DNA of 64,000 nucleotides from positions 130,459,001 through 130,523,000 of the forward strand of contig CP142453.1 of assembly GCA_038049695.1 (NCBI GenBank), written 5' to 3'. Source of the stretch: Cinnamomum chago (Eukaryota > Streptophyta > Magnoliopsida > Laurales > Lauraceae). The notes beneath the pieces were generated by a model. It did not search any database and was not told where the DNA came from. It worked only from the letters and a program-made list of their open reading frames with translations. Of this stretch, positions 1 to 11,100 are shown in pieces. How positions within the stretch are numbered: position 1 is the stretch's first letter; every line of letters starts with the position of its first letter. The position numbers and the translations under genes are program-made.

Positions 1-638
1 AGGGGCAGGTGGAGACGGTGAGACCTGTTATGTGCATGAGGATCAACTTCAATGTTCGCCAATGTTGAGATTTGTTAATTTATATAGCTCAATAGAAGTC
101 AATTAATCTTGGTTAACCGAGCCTCTGTATTGTCCAACTTGTACTGTGATTATAAATAGGCCTGTTATAGGTCTACTGTGATTAAGAAATAGTGTTTGGG
201 TGTAACAGGGTTTTGGGACTGATATTATAAATAGATATTCAGAGTCTCTATGATGTATAATATATTCTGATTGCATACTGCATTATCCTGTCTTCCCCGT
301 TGACGTAGGCTAAAAGCTGAACTACGTAAATCTCGTGTTCTATTATACCTAATTGATATCTTCTTGTAGGCCCAAGATCACAACACTTCATCTGGGTAGT
401 TTTTGTGGGATTTACAACTTTTGAATGGTTATGATAATGCATCATATAGTTAAGATTTGAATGTGACGTTTCATGAATGCTTCGGAATAATTTCTTAGAT
501 AATAATGTAAAGAACTCTTGTGAGTCTTTTTAAATTTTTGTTGTTTTCATTTGTTTCTCTTCTCCAGAAAGCTGATTATATCGAAAGGGAGGGGGGTGAA
601 GAAGAGATAGAAGATTTTAGATTTGAGATGGGTTGGGG
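1..638. other. Window edge, nothing recognised
   Basis: AT-rich DNA without coding exons or transposon ends that I can support. Confidence 0.4.
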
Positions 639-688
639 ATTTGGAAGGATTTATTTATTTATTTAAATAGATAAGGCGGGGTTGGGAT

Positions 689-1406
689 CAGGGCCGGTTT
701 TGAATTTTTCAGGGCCCAGGGCAAGAGTAAAAGTTAGGCCTCTTCAGCCATCATATATGATAAGGGAAATTCTATATGCACCCCTTATATGTGCTGAGCA
801 CACCCACATCCATTGTGAACAGTGACAATGTGCTGAGCACACCCACATCCATTGTGAACAGTGACGGGGAGGGTGCATATAGAATTTTCCATATGATAAT
901 ATTATTGGTGGACCCCATTGATGTGAAAAATTGGCAATGGGTTGATGATGCCCAAGTATAACTATTTGAAAAAAAAAAAAAGAAGAAAGAGAATTCAGAC
1001 TAGAATTTAAGCATCATATATAGGGAATAAAAAATCACTGGTGGACCCCACTAACAGATGAGAAGAACGGGTGAAGGGCTGAAGGCTTGATAATCTGTTT
1101 GTAAAAAAAAAAAACCCCAAATCATCCCAACGCTAGACCAGATTCTCCCAGAATTTCAGCCATCAAATATAAAATATCATTGGTGGGCCCCACTGATGGA
1201 TGCTCAAATAAGTGATGCAATAAGCACTCTCGGATGATTTGATGATGAGTTTATTGATGCTCAGGACGATGGAATCCATTGGATGAGCTCTGCCCCCACC
1301 AAATGATTGAAAAGAAATCAAATAAAAGGTAGAAGGGATTTTGGGCCCCCCTGAAAAATGGGCCCGGGGCAAGGGCACTTCCCGCCCTTGCTTAGGGCCG
1401 GCCCTG
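689..1406. mobile_element. hAT-type non-autonomous element, 718 bp
   Basis: Left end CAGGGCCGGTTTTG and right end (reverse-complemented) CAGGGCCGGCCCTAAG; the 8-bp direct repeat GTTGGGAT flanks it exactly (681-688, 1407-1414). Internal GGTGGACCCCA blocks are typical of such elements. No transposase. It contains a smaller MITE at 764-890. Confidence 0.88.
764..890. mobile_element. Mutator-like MITE, 127 bp, nested in the hAT element
   Basis: Ends GGGAAATTCTATATGCACCC and (reverse-complemented) GGAAAATTCTATATGCACCC. The 9-bp direct repeat ATATGATAA flanks it exactly (755-763, 891-899), the size made by Mutator-like transposases. The interior is a 38-bp sequence (TGTGCTGAGCACACCCACAT...) repeated twice. 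Confidence 0.88.
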
Positions 1407-1576
1407 GTTGGGATTGAAAGGGAGTTTTCGTCTTACCTAATTGTTTCATTGTTTCAATGCGTGCCGCATAATTTGGAAGGATTTATTTATTTATTTAAAT
1501 AGATAAGGCGGGGTTGGGATTGAAAGGGAGTTTTCGTCTTACCTAATTGTTTCATTGTTTTAATGCGTGCAGCATA

Positions 1577-3712
1577 CCCATATGGGTTGAAAAATTAGAA
1601 AAAACTGAATTTTGAAGCATATGTGAAATTAGCGGATTAGCGGATATGATTTATTGTTTTAAAAAAAAAGAAACCCCAGAAACACGGATTCAATAAATGG
1701 GATTGCAGATTAATTGCAGAAAGAAATACCTGTATTACACATTACAAACAAAAGGATAAAAAAATAAAAAATAAAAAAACGAAATAATCAAGGAGATTCT
1801 CAGGGACAATGTACTTGTGTAATAACGATTATTCTGGTGGTCATTTCTTGGCATGTTATAATTCCCTTTAAGCTTCTAGAGATTTACACATCATACACCC
1901 ACTGACTAAGCAAAACAACCATCAAAAGATTTTCAATACAAAAAAATAAATATAACTTACCAGAGGTCCAGAGGCCGTGAGCAGTGACAGGCTTAGCTCT
2001 GATCAGAGACTGAGAGATAGGGAGAGGGGGAAAGAGACTGAGATTCTCAGTCAAAAGACAGTAATAGAGATGGAGAGAGAGGGAGACTTGGCGAGGGAGG
2101 TAGGGAGGGAGGGTGAGAGAGGTCAGAGGTAGAGGGCGAGGGAGTGAGAGAGAGGCGAGGGCGGGAGAGTACAGGGCAAGTAGTGTTTTTTTTTTCTTTT
2201 TTCTTTTGCTTTTATAGCGGAGAAGGGGGAACTTTGCAAAACTGCCCCTCCTAAGTAGCCGTTAATAGCTGTTAGTGGGGACAGTTTTGGTAAATTTACT
2301 TTTTAAAAATGAGTAAAAGTGCTTAAGGGCAGGCCGGGCCTGGCTTGGACGGACTGGGCCTATTCTGCCTGGTCTCAATCTCGTTTTGGACGGGCTTTAA
2401 AACAGTTGTCCAACCCGAGCCCGCTGAGGTCAAAATTTTCGTAAAAATCATGTATTTTCGGACTTGGGAAGGTTAACAGGCTATTTTGATGGGCCTAATT
2501 GGAATGGTGAAATCAGAGGCCCATTTGACGGATAACTTGAGAAGCTATCAACAAATGGTGCCGAATTAGTGATATCTGAACTCCCTCGAGCCCACTGGAG
2601 CGACCACGACGTAAGTAATATAAACTGCAGCACTGGTAAATAACAAATTCGGACCCAATTGATAGAAAATTTAAAGTTTGGTAAAACCAACTAGGCTACT
2701 TAGTTATTATACAAAAGAAATAAATAAAGACCAATAACTTTGAGATCGGATCAAGTAAAGGAATTTCCATCTTCCCATTTAAATCCTTCACGAACAGAAA
2801 ATGAAATTGGGCTTCAAGAGTGGACATTACTATATAGTATATACACATTAGAGAAGAAAATAAAAATAAAATTATAACCGAATTTAACAAATTACAAAGA
2901 GGGATTCGTTATCTCTCCACGTCTTACAAAGATGGAACAAGAGAAGAAAAATATTTGTTATCCTTGGGCGTTTGACAAAGATGAGGAGGTTATGGTCTCT
3001 TTTTCGTTGGGCATTTTGCCCCGGGGGGGAAACAAAGACGAACGGTAAAAGGAAGCGGTGAAGAGGTGAAGCAGTCCTTTTTCTTGTTTGGCTACTGTGC
3101 TTTGAGAGGAATAATCGAGAGAAGAGACTAAGAATGGAAAGATTTTGCCACATGGAACGATGTAAAACGGTGTAGAAAGACGATGAAAAACCGATGGCGG
3201 CTGAATAACACAGCAAAAGGATGACATCTTTTAAGTCGGAGGAGAAATCCTAAGTAGGAGAATAAATCTTTTTTTTTTTTTTTTTTGTAAATAGGAGGGC
3301 CCTTCCTAAATCTTCAAATCCCCGAGGCTCATCTTGAAGTGGGCCCAGCTTGTATAGGGATCAAACGAGTTGATTCCACCGCAAGGTTAAGAGTTTAATT
3401 AAAAAAAAATGATTCTTAACATGGTTGGAAAAACTCTCTGAGTGAAGTATGGACTCTCCCGAGCCTTTTCATTTTGCCAAAAGTACAAATAAAAAATAAA
3501 GAAGACTCAGCTAAGTTATCTCATATTAGTAACTTGTTTGCATTTCGAACCATTTAATATGTAGATTTAATTTTAAATAATTAAAATTTACTTATAAGTA
3601 ATTATGTACGAGGTTTTGAGTCCGTACTTTAAAAATGATGACTATAGTGCAATTTGAAACTTATATTTTATCTCTTCCATTCGATATTTTGACAAATAAA
3701 TAAATAAAAAAT
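1577..3712. other. Repeat-rich intergenic DNA
   Basis: A purine-rich GAGAGG stretch at 1990-2170, a decayed hAT-like GC-rich end at about 2325-2420 (GGGCAGGCCGGGCCTGGC), and a minus-strand open stretch of about 110 codons at 2884-3216 that matches nothing I know and is best left uncalled. Confidence 0.4.
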
Positions 3713-4436
3713 AGAGGAATTTACGGGAAAAGTCCCCGTAGGACTCCATATGTCTTACCAGGTTCTCGTATCATGTTGGCCACGAGAGGGGTCCTCACGT
3801 GACCCTTTTTATTTTTATTTTTTGTTGTTTTGTAGTATGGTCGATATCAACCATTCTATTAGTGAGATCTTTTTCAACATGTAACCGTCTTATTCGCTGA
3901 ATTCAACAGAATGATCGATATCGACCATATCGCGAAATAATAAGAAAAAAGACAAATCCGTAGGTCCGCCTACAGATTCTCTACCCTCACCTCTTATCAC
4001 TCCGTTTGGGTTTGCATGCCCTTGGCCCCCATCCCCTCCCTCCCCCATTACCTGCAAACCCAACCCTCTTCCTCATATCCTCCTACAACCTCGCCTCCGT
4101 CCCCCCTCCCCTATTCTCCCTCCCCCCCTCCCTCCTCTGACGAAGATGACCCCATGCTTGCCGGCCTCCATTGCTTCACATCCTCTCTCCCCTTGCCTCT
4201 CATGGCCCTATTCACCGCTCTGGAGCAGCGCCAACAACTAAGAGAGAAAAACCCAATTTCGATTTGGGTTACACAATCGAGAGCAACCGCTGCAGAATTG
4301 TCGATATTAACCATATCACTAAATGATAAAAAAATAAAATTAAAATAGCCACTTGAGGACCCCTCCCGTGTCTAACATGATACAAATACCTGATAAGAGG
4401 TATGGAGTCCTACGGGGACTTTTCCCATAAATTCCT
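3713..4436. mobile_element. Pack-MULE-like element, copy 1 (about 0.72 kb)
   Basis: Inverted ends: GGAATTTACGGGAAAAGTCC with CCGTAGGACTCCATA on the left and the complement of GGAATTTATGGGAAAAGTCC on the right. Flanks ATAAAAAAT and TTAAAAAAT agree at 8 of 9 positions. The interior, read on the plus strand, shows a stretch translating as APIPSLPH...PPSSDEDDPMLAGLHCF, also found in the second copy at 59695-60661 but on the opposite strand. Subterminal GGTCGATATC-type palindromes lie at 3839, 3911 and 4299. The captured part carries frame damage here. Confidence 0.75.
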
Positions 4437-5128
4437 TAAAAAATGATGTAATATGCAATAGTGGTTATTTATTTTTTTATTCTTGTACTTTTCTTGCATG
4501 TATAAATTTATTAGTTTAGATCACGAATACATATAAAGAACTATATCTTTTATATTTTATAAGCAATGGATTTATTTTTATATATTTTAAAAAACATAAT
4601 TCTCCCGTGTCACTATGTTGACTCTAATGAGCCGGTATTTTTGCATTGGACCAGTTGAGTTCATATCATGAGTTTTCCAACCCTGTTTCTTAATGTATAT
4701 GGATAAGATTGAATTAATCACTTTTTAATATTTTGTTAATGCCGATAACAGTGGCACCAGCCCTTTGTGCTAAAATTCAAGGACATTTGTCTTTACTCTT
4801 TAGCAGCATGAATTTTAACACACACATAGTGGAACCGTGGGTATCAAAAATCAAAAACTCAAAATTGGGATAAGAGCGGGATAAAGGAAACAGAATTCCC
4901 GCCATCATTTCCATCGAATTTCCCAGGGGCAACGGTATCAGTCTCTCTCGACTCTCGCCGCGAAATCAACGAGAGCTTCGAGTCGACAAACAATTGCTTT
5001 ACTCCCGTCAAGTTTACTGGGCCGCGTCTTGGGCACTTTCTTCAAACAGTTGATCTGCGTAGCCTTCTTTCTCAATCCGATGAACTGCTTCAGAATCCAT
5101 TCGATCCTATGAAGAAGAGGATCTGAAA

Positions 5129-8100
5129 ATGGATGGAAATTGCTTGAAGCTCGAAAACCCCATCACCGACGCCGTTTCCCGGATCAGATTCGCACCACAA
5201 TCCAACAATCTCCTCATTTCGTCATGGGATTCGGTCACTCTCTCTCTCTCCTCCAAGACTCTATTTCTTTCTTCCTATTTCTAAGGCGATCTTTGTAAAA
5301 TCTAAGATTTTTTTTTTCTGATCTGCAGATGCTTAGATTATACGATGTGAGCAGTTCTGTCCTTCGATTGGAAGTTCCATCAGAGGCTGCACTTCTCAGC
5401 TGCTGCTTCCAGGAAGAGACTGTCGCATTTAGTGTCGGATCTGATTGCTGTGTTAGAAGGTGTGGACCATTCATTTATCCCAATTGAATTCCTCATAACT
5501 ATTTGCATAATTATCATTCGTTCTCTATATGTTGAATTTTAAGCTGTCTTCTTGCCAATTGAAATGGTAATTTTTGTGTTCTTATTTTGTATTGAATCGA
5601 TGACTAAAGAACTTTGGGAGTCAGGCATTTGAAATTGTCAGTAATGTGTTGCGAACCATGCAAGGGGCATGAGAAACTGGAAAGATGATAAGAATAAAAT
5701 TGCAAGATTGTGGTGATTTTCCACATAGGGACTGGGCAAAAACCAATTGCATATTCGCGCATGCCTCAATGTAGAATTATAAATCAATTGCCTTCACAAG
5801 ATGTATTTATTTATTTTCCTGCCGGTAGGGCATCCATCCTATGTATTGGATATAAGTAGTAGAGGAGAGAGTATTGATCCAGGTGAGCTCAATGCCGAGT
5901 GATACATTAATTTCGTATTTGATCCACTTGATTGTCCGGGTGCACGATTTTTGAATGTTGCAGCCGTCTTCAAATAGTCAGAATTTTGACTATCGTGCCC
6001 GATTAGCTATCAGTATGAGCTACTTCATGAGACAGGCAATTCCTTTTCTTTTGGCACATTTCTTCAACTTATTTGCAAGCTATAGTTGTTTGAAGAAAAT
6101 GTTCTACTCTTCATTATAAATATCAGAAAGTAGTAGGATGATTTATCCATCTCATGGTTCTATGTTTGATTTATCTCATGATGTAGGAGTTGTTAGCAAG
6201 TATATGCATATATATTGACCATCATAATAGGAATTGGTCAATCGGTCAATTTGAGACCCCAACATGCCAAAAGTTTACATGGTCACCCCATCTTATTTTC
6301 TAATCATTGTCATCTTTGTGCCTAACTCAAATCCAACCTTTTTTGCCACCCTCTGTTTACTCATATATTTAGAGAGGTTGATGTTTAAGCTAAAGGTGTG
6401 GACTATATCTCCTTTATTTGTATTTGTAATTTGAACGTTGTTATCTATACAAAGAAAGACACACACACACACAAAAAAAAAGGTTCTTGTGTGCTGTACT
6501 CCATGTTCTGTTTTTCATGTTATATTTGAGTTTTACTTGTTCTTGCGTATATTCAATGAGGTTTTAGATCTATATTCATAATAATCTGCCTTTCTTTTTT
6601 TTTTTTATGTTGATTTTCTTTTCTTAATTATTGCTGTCTAGTCACATATCGTGGTTCACACATGTTTTTAGGTATGACTTGTGTTCAGGAATCCAAGATA
6701 CAGTGGGAAATCATGATGATTTGGCAAAATGTGTTGAGTATTCTGAGGCAACCAGTATGTGACCACTTTACATCTTGGTTATATGTACATCCTTCTTTTG
6801 TTATTAGCATTCTACTTCTATTTTGCAATTCTATTGACTACTAAATGGCTAACTTGGTCACACACACATAAATTGAATGACCCTGTTGATCATATATTCT
6901 GTATCAAATGACATATGAACACAAGATTTAGAAACAAAAGCCTGTCACAGATCATGCTGATTTTTCTGGATTGTAGTGGGCAGTTTTTTATTTATATGTA
7001 TTTAAATCTTGGGTTGCTCAGTACTGCCTATTTGTTTTGTTTTGTTTTTTTTTTTTTTTCATGCTATGCTTCTGTGTGCTTGTGACCTTGTGTGCATGCA
7101 TGCGCATGTGTGGGGTGTGAGTGCATGTTTGCATGTGTGTCTCTGCGCGCGTGCTTGTTCATCAAGTTGCTACTGATGAATTAATTGTTCATAAAAAGGA
7201 ATGTTGGTTTTAAGAATGTATCAACTATTAGTAGGAATAGGATCAGGAGGAGCAGCAACGTAACTCGTGCATGATCAGTAGTAGTAGTAGGGATGTCAAG
7301 CCCGGTCTGCCAGGGAAAAACCCTGGCACGGCCCGCCCCATGTGGACCTGTTCAAATTTTTTCGTTTTTTTTATTTTTAATATATATATATATCTTATGG
7401 TCTATTGCGAGACAATGTATTGTCCACCTAATTATTCCCAGCCATATTTCTACCTCACAATTTAAAATAAAGTAAGCAGTACTTCTCAATTCTCACCCAC
7501 ATGTCAGGGGACCCCAAGTAGTGTACTTAGGTAGAGGACAAGATGGAGGTCTGTGCTTGGGAAGTGTGTATTTTAAAATCTATGTGAAGATCCTCAATTT
7601 GCCTCTAAAATCAAACACAAAGATTATGGGTCAGTCACTACCGAACTGACCCTAGATTAATAGATTAAGCTAGGTTAGGGCTAGAATAACTTATCATAAT
7701 TTTTAAGTCAAGGAGGAAATATGAAGCGAATGGAGATTAATTTGATTGATCCAAGATAAACCCTACATAATACATACTAGCCCAATAATCCGTATTCAAC
7801 TCGGTATCTTCCTACACTGCACTGTATTGCAAAATAAATAATCACATATTAAAAAATTTTACCTCTTTCCAAGAAATAAGTTGGATAAAATAGAAATAGA
7901 GAAATAGGAGCTAAAAAGGATATAATTACTAGAAACAACTGTAACATAAGTGGTTTGATGGAAAAATGAGCGGTTAGTTGCATGAGGAGTTACACAACCG
8001 TCGGTTAGAATTATAATCAACCAAAAAGATACAGTCACATAGGAACAACTAAAACATGGGTGGTTTGATGAAAAAAAAAAGGTGGGTAATCGCATGAGTA

Positions 8101-11100
8101 GTTATATAACCGTGGGTTAAAATTATAATCGATGGTCAAAATCAAAACCAACACCTCCTAGCTAAGGTCTAATAATATATCTTATGGTCTAATAATAGAA
8201 CTCTTAAAGCCGATCTCAGTTAATCAGACAAGCCTACATGATGATGATGTTGATGACAGGTTCATAAGAGAAAGTATCTGAAGAGGAGGTGGTGAAGAAA
8301 GTTCACGAGTTAAATGCTGATCCAGATGTCCACGATTGTAGCCTTGCTTCTCATACTTTTAACTTAATCAACAGAAATGCATTGGTTTTAAAAGCAACTA
8401 TTTGCATATTATTACCTTGTTTACAATTTTTTCCATAAAGTTTCTAATTGTTATTATCATTTCCACATTTCTGTGGGGAAATGAGCTGTATTAATACATG
8501 ATGGGCAAATAGTGATGTTTGGTAGGTGCCAAAATAAAAAATGCACAGAAGAAGTTTGTGTTCTATTTGGACCCAATTTCCACAGTGATTTTGTCACAAT
8601 GGGCCCACCTGTTATATAATGATTGACATCCTTTGTATTTTTTTTTGGTAAATAAAACTTTGATTAAAAGAAAAAGAATGGAAGGGTTAGAGTATTTATA
8701 GACTTTATAAAATTGAAAAAGGACACAAAATACCCCTTATATGACCATTTTATGGTTGTTGGGGGGTTAAAATGAAGATTTTTTTTAAAAATATCCATTT
8801 CTGGGCGGGCCAGGCGGGCCCAGATGACCAGCCCACGTGCTTGGCGGGCCAACGGGCCCAACCTCCTCGGCAGGGCCGTGCCGGGCCATTGCCTGTTGAC
8901 TGCCGGGCCGGGCCGGGCCGAACCATTTGACATCTCTTAGTAGTAGTAGTAGATAAAGCTTTTTTGGCCCCACTTTCTACCAATTGCTTGTACTTGCAAC
9001 ACTTTATGCAATTTACTTTAACAAATAATTGTGTATATTTATTAATGCAAAAACCATCATTTACGTTGATATCTTTTACAATGATGTACTTGATATTTTT
9101 ACAATGACATACTCTATTTCTTACAATTTGTGTCCAAAGTTTGGATTAATCTATACATATTATGCCATGTTGAAGAAAATTTGGTTATATGCTGCTTAGA
9201 CTATAACTGTAGAATTCTTTTAGCTGACCTGACATTGATGGGATAAGGCTTAGATGACGGGGATGGTTATTATTTAATGAAATGCATTCAGAGCAAATGG
9301 CAAGCAATTCAAACATTATTAAATAGTATTGACAACAACAACAATCCAATGTAGTCAATGAAGGTCTAAGGAATGATCAATTTAGAATAGACACACTTTT
9401 AGTAAGGGTTTATGCATCTGTTACACAAAATAGACAGTAAGTGATTGGTCTGTCAATTAGGGATGCATGGAGCTCTAAATGCTGTTTAGTTTAATTTCTG
9501 TCTTTAATTAGTAAAAGAAGAATTATAAGAACTTCTGTCATTTTTCACATCTTTCCTAAAAGAAGATGAGATGAATGGCTTAAGACTATAATATGCCTCC
9601 TAAATCTCAAGCCTGAAGTGCTTTAAGCCTTGAGGTGTACGTGGTTTCTTGAGAGAGCCCAGCTTCAAGTCGAGGCTCAAAGCATGAATCTCCAACTTCT
9701 TTAGAAATATTTCTATATAGTTATCTCATTTTCTTTTCCTCCTTTGTCCACAGATCAAGTAATCAGTGGAGGTTTGGATAAGAAAATAATGTTTTGGGAT
9801 TTCCGAATGGCAAATGGAAGTAATGGGCAATCAAAGGTGGTAGATTCTGAGGTGGAATCTATGTCAGTTTGTGGTTTTCACTTACTAGTTGTTATTGGAT
9901 CGACTGTTGAAATGTATGACTTGCGGAGACTAAAAGAGCCAGTAAAAATGAAAGAGTCCTCTATGGATTATCAGATATCTTGCATCTGTTCATTTCCTAA
10001 TTGTCAAGGTATCATTCTTTTCCTTCAGATATCGTATCACTCTTTTCCTTCAGATATCTTCCTTCTGTTCATTTCCTAATTGTCAAGGTACCATTCTTAT
10101 AGTTTATTATTTCTTTTATTTTTCTACACATCTTCCTCTTAGAAGATATTTGATTTGGATGCATATCATTTGTTTCACTGCCAAATTACATGCATGATGT
10201 GAAATTAATTGCTGCAGAATTCAGCAACAAACACAGACACACGCTAAGAAATTTTTCCAGAGGCAATGATGCCAAAAAGGAATTGTGAGGAACTTTAATG
10301 GGGAATAAGTGCCTGTTAGCACTGTCGAAAATGCCTGCTAAAAAAGAGAGCCTGTTTACTGTTAGCGCTGTCAAATAGTGATAACCAATTTTTTAAAATG
10401 ATGATGCCTTGTATTGTTATTTCTTGTTCGAACTGTGTACTGGAAATTCACTAATTCTATTTGGTGCTTTCTGTTGTTCAGGATATGCGGTTAGCTCAAT
10501 AGAAGGACGTGTTGCATTGAGATTTTTGGATACTTCCATTGCATCAGAAATGGGGTTAGTTTCTGGTTTCTTGGAGGCTCAAATGTCTTTTATCATATAT
10601 TATTTGGCCTGGTTATGCATTCCTTGGGGGCTCAAATGTCTTGTATCATATATTATTTGTCCTGACGATAACATGCCAACTTCAACTCCTTGTTTCAAGA
10701 ATTACTCTCTGGATTTTATTTTCATGCCTTTCCATCTTAGAAAGGCCAATTAGATGGCCATGTTGAGCAGAAAGAAACAACTGGCTATCAGAGAGTCAGA
10801 CTCTTGTTAACTGGAACTTTGTGAATGCTGTATGCCAACTAAACAAGGAGAAAATGACAGTTATGAAAAACTAAAAACAGTTTGTTGTTCTTTAATGTTC
10901 AGTATTGGTTTGGGATTGTCCTTAGATGGCTATGCTATAATGTTGCAACAACAAATTTCCTTTTATAACAGTTGCGTTTTCCGGTGCCGCCCAAAAGCAA
11001 AGGATGGATGTCATCGTATGGTTGCTGTGAATGATATTGTGTTCCATCCACGGTATGCCTTCCTTGCTTTTCTACAGTTAGGCTGTTTATGGATAGAGTG

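Larger units (their letters stand above)
639..1576. repeat. 106-bp tandem duplication, first copy split by a transposon
   Basis: ATTTGGAAGGATTTATTTAT... through GCGTGC-GCATA occurs at 639-1470 (minus an inserted hAT element with its 8-bp duplication) and again at 1471-1576. Subtracting the insertion leaves a unit of 106 bp; the two copies differ at only a few bases. Confidence 0.88.

Noticed and set aside
2884..3227. Minus-strand frames of 110 and 89 codons
   Set aside because: Overlapping frames with no motif, start context or neighbouring exons that would support a gene.
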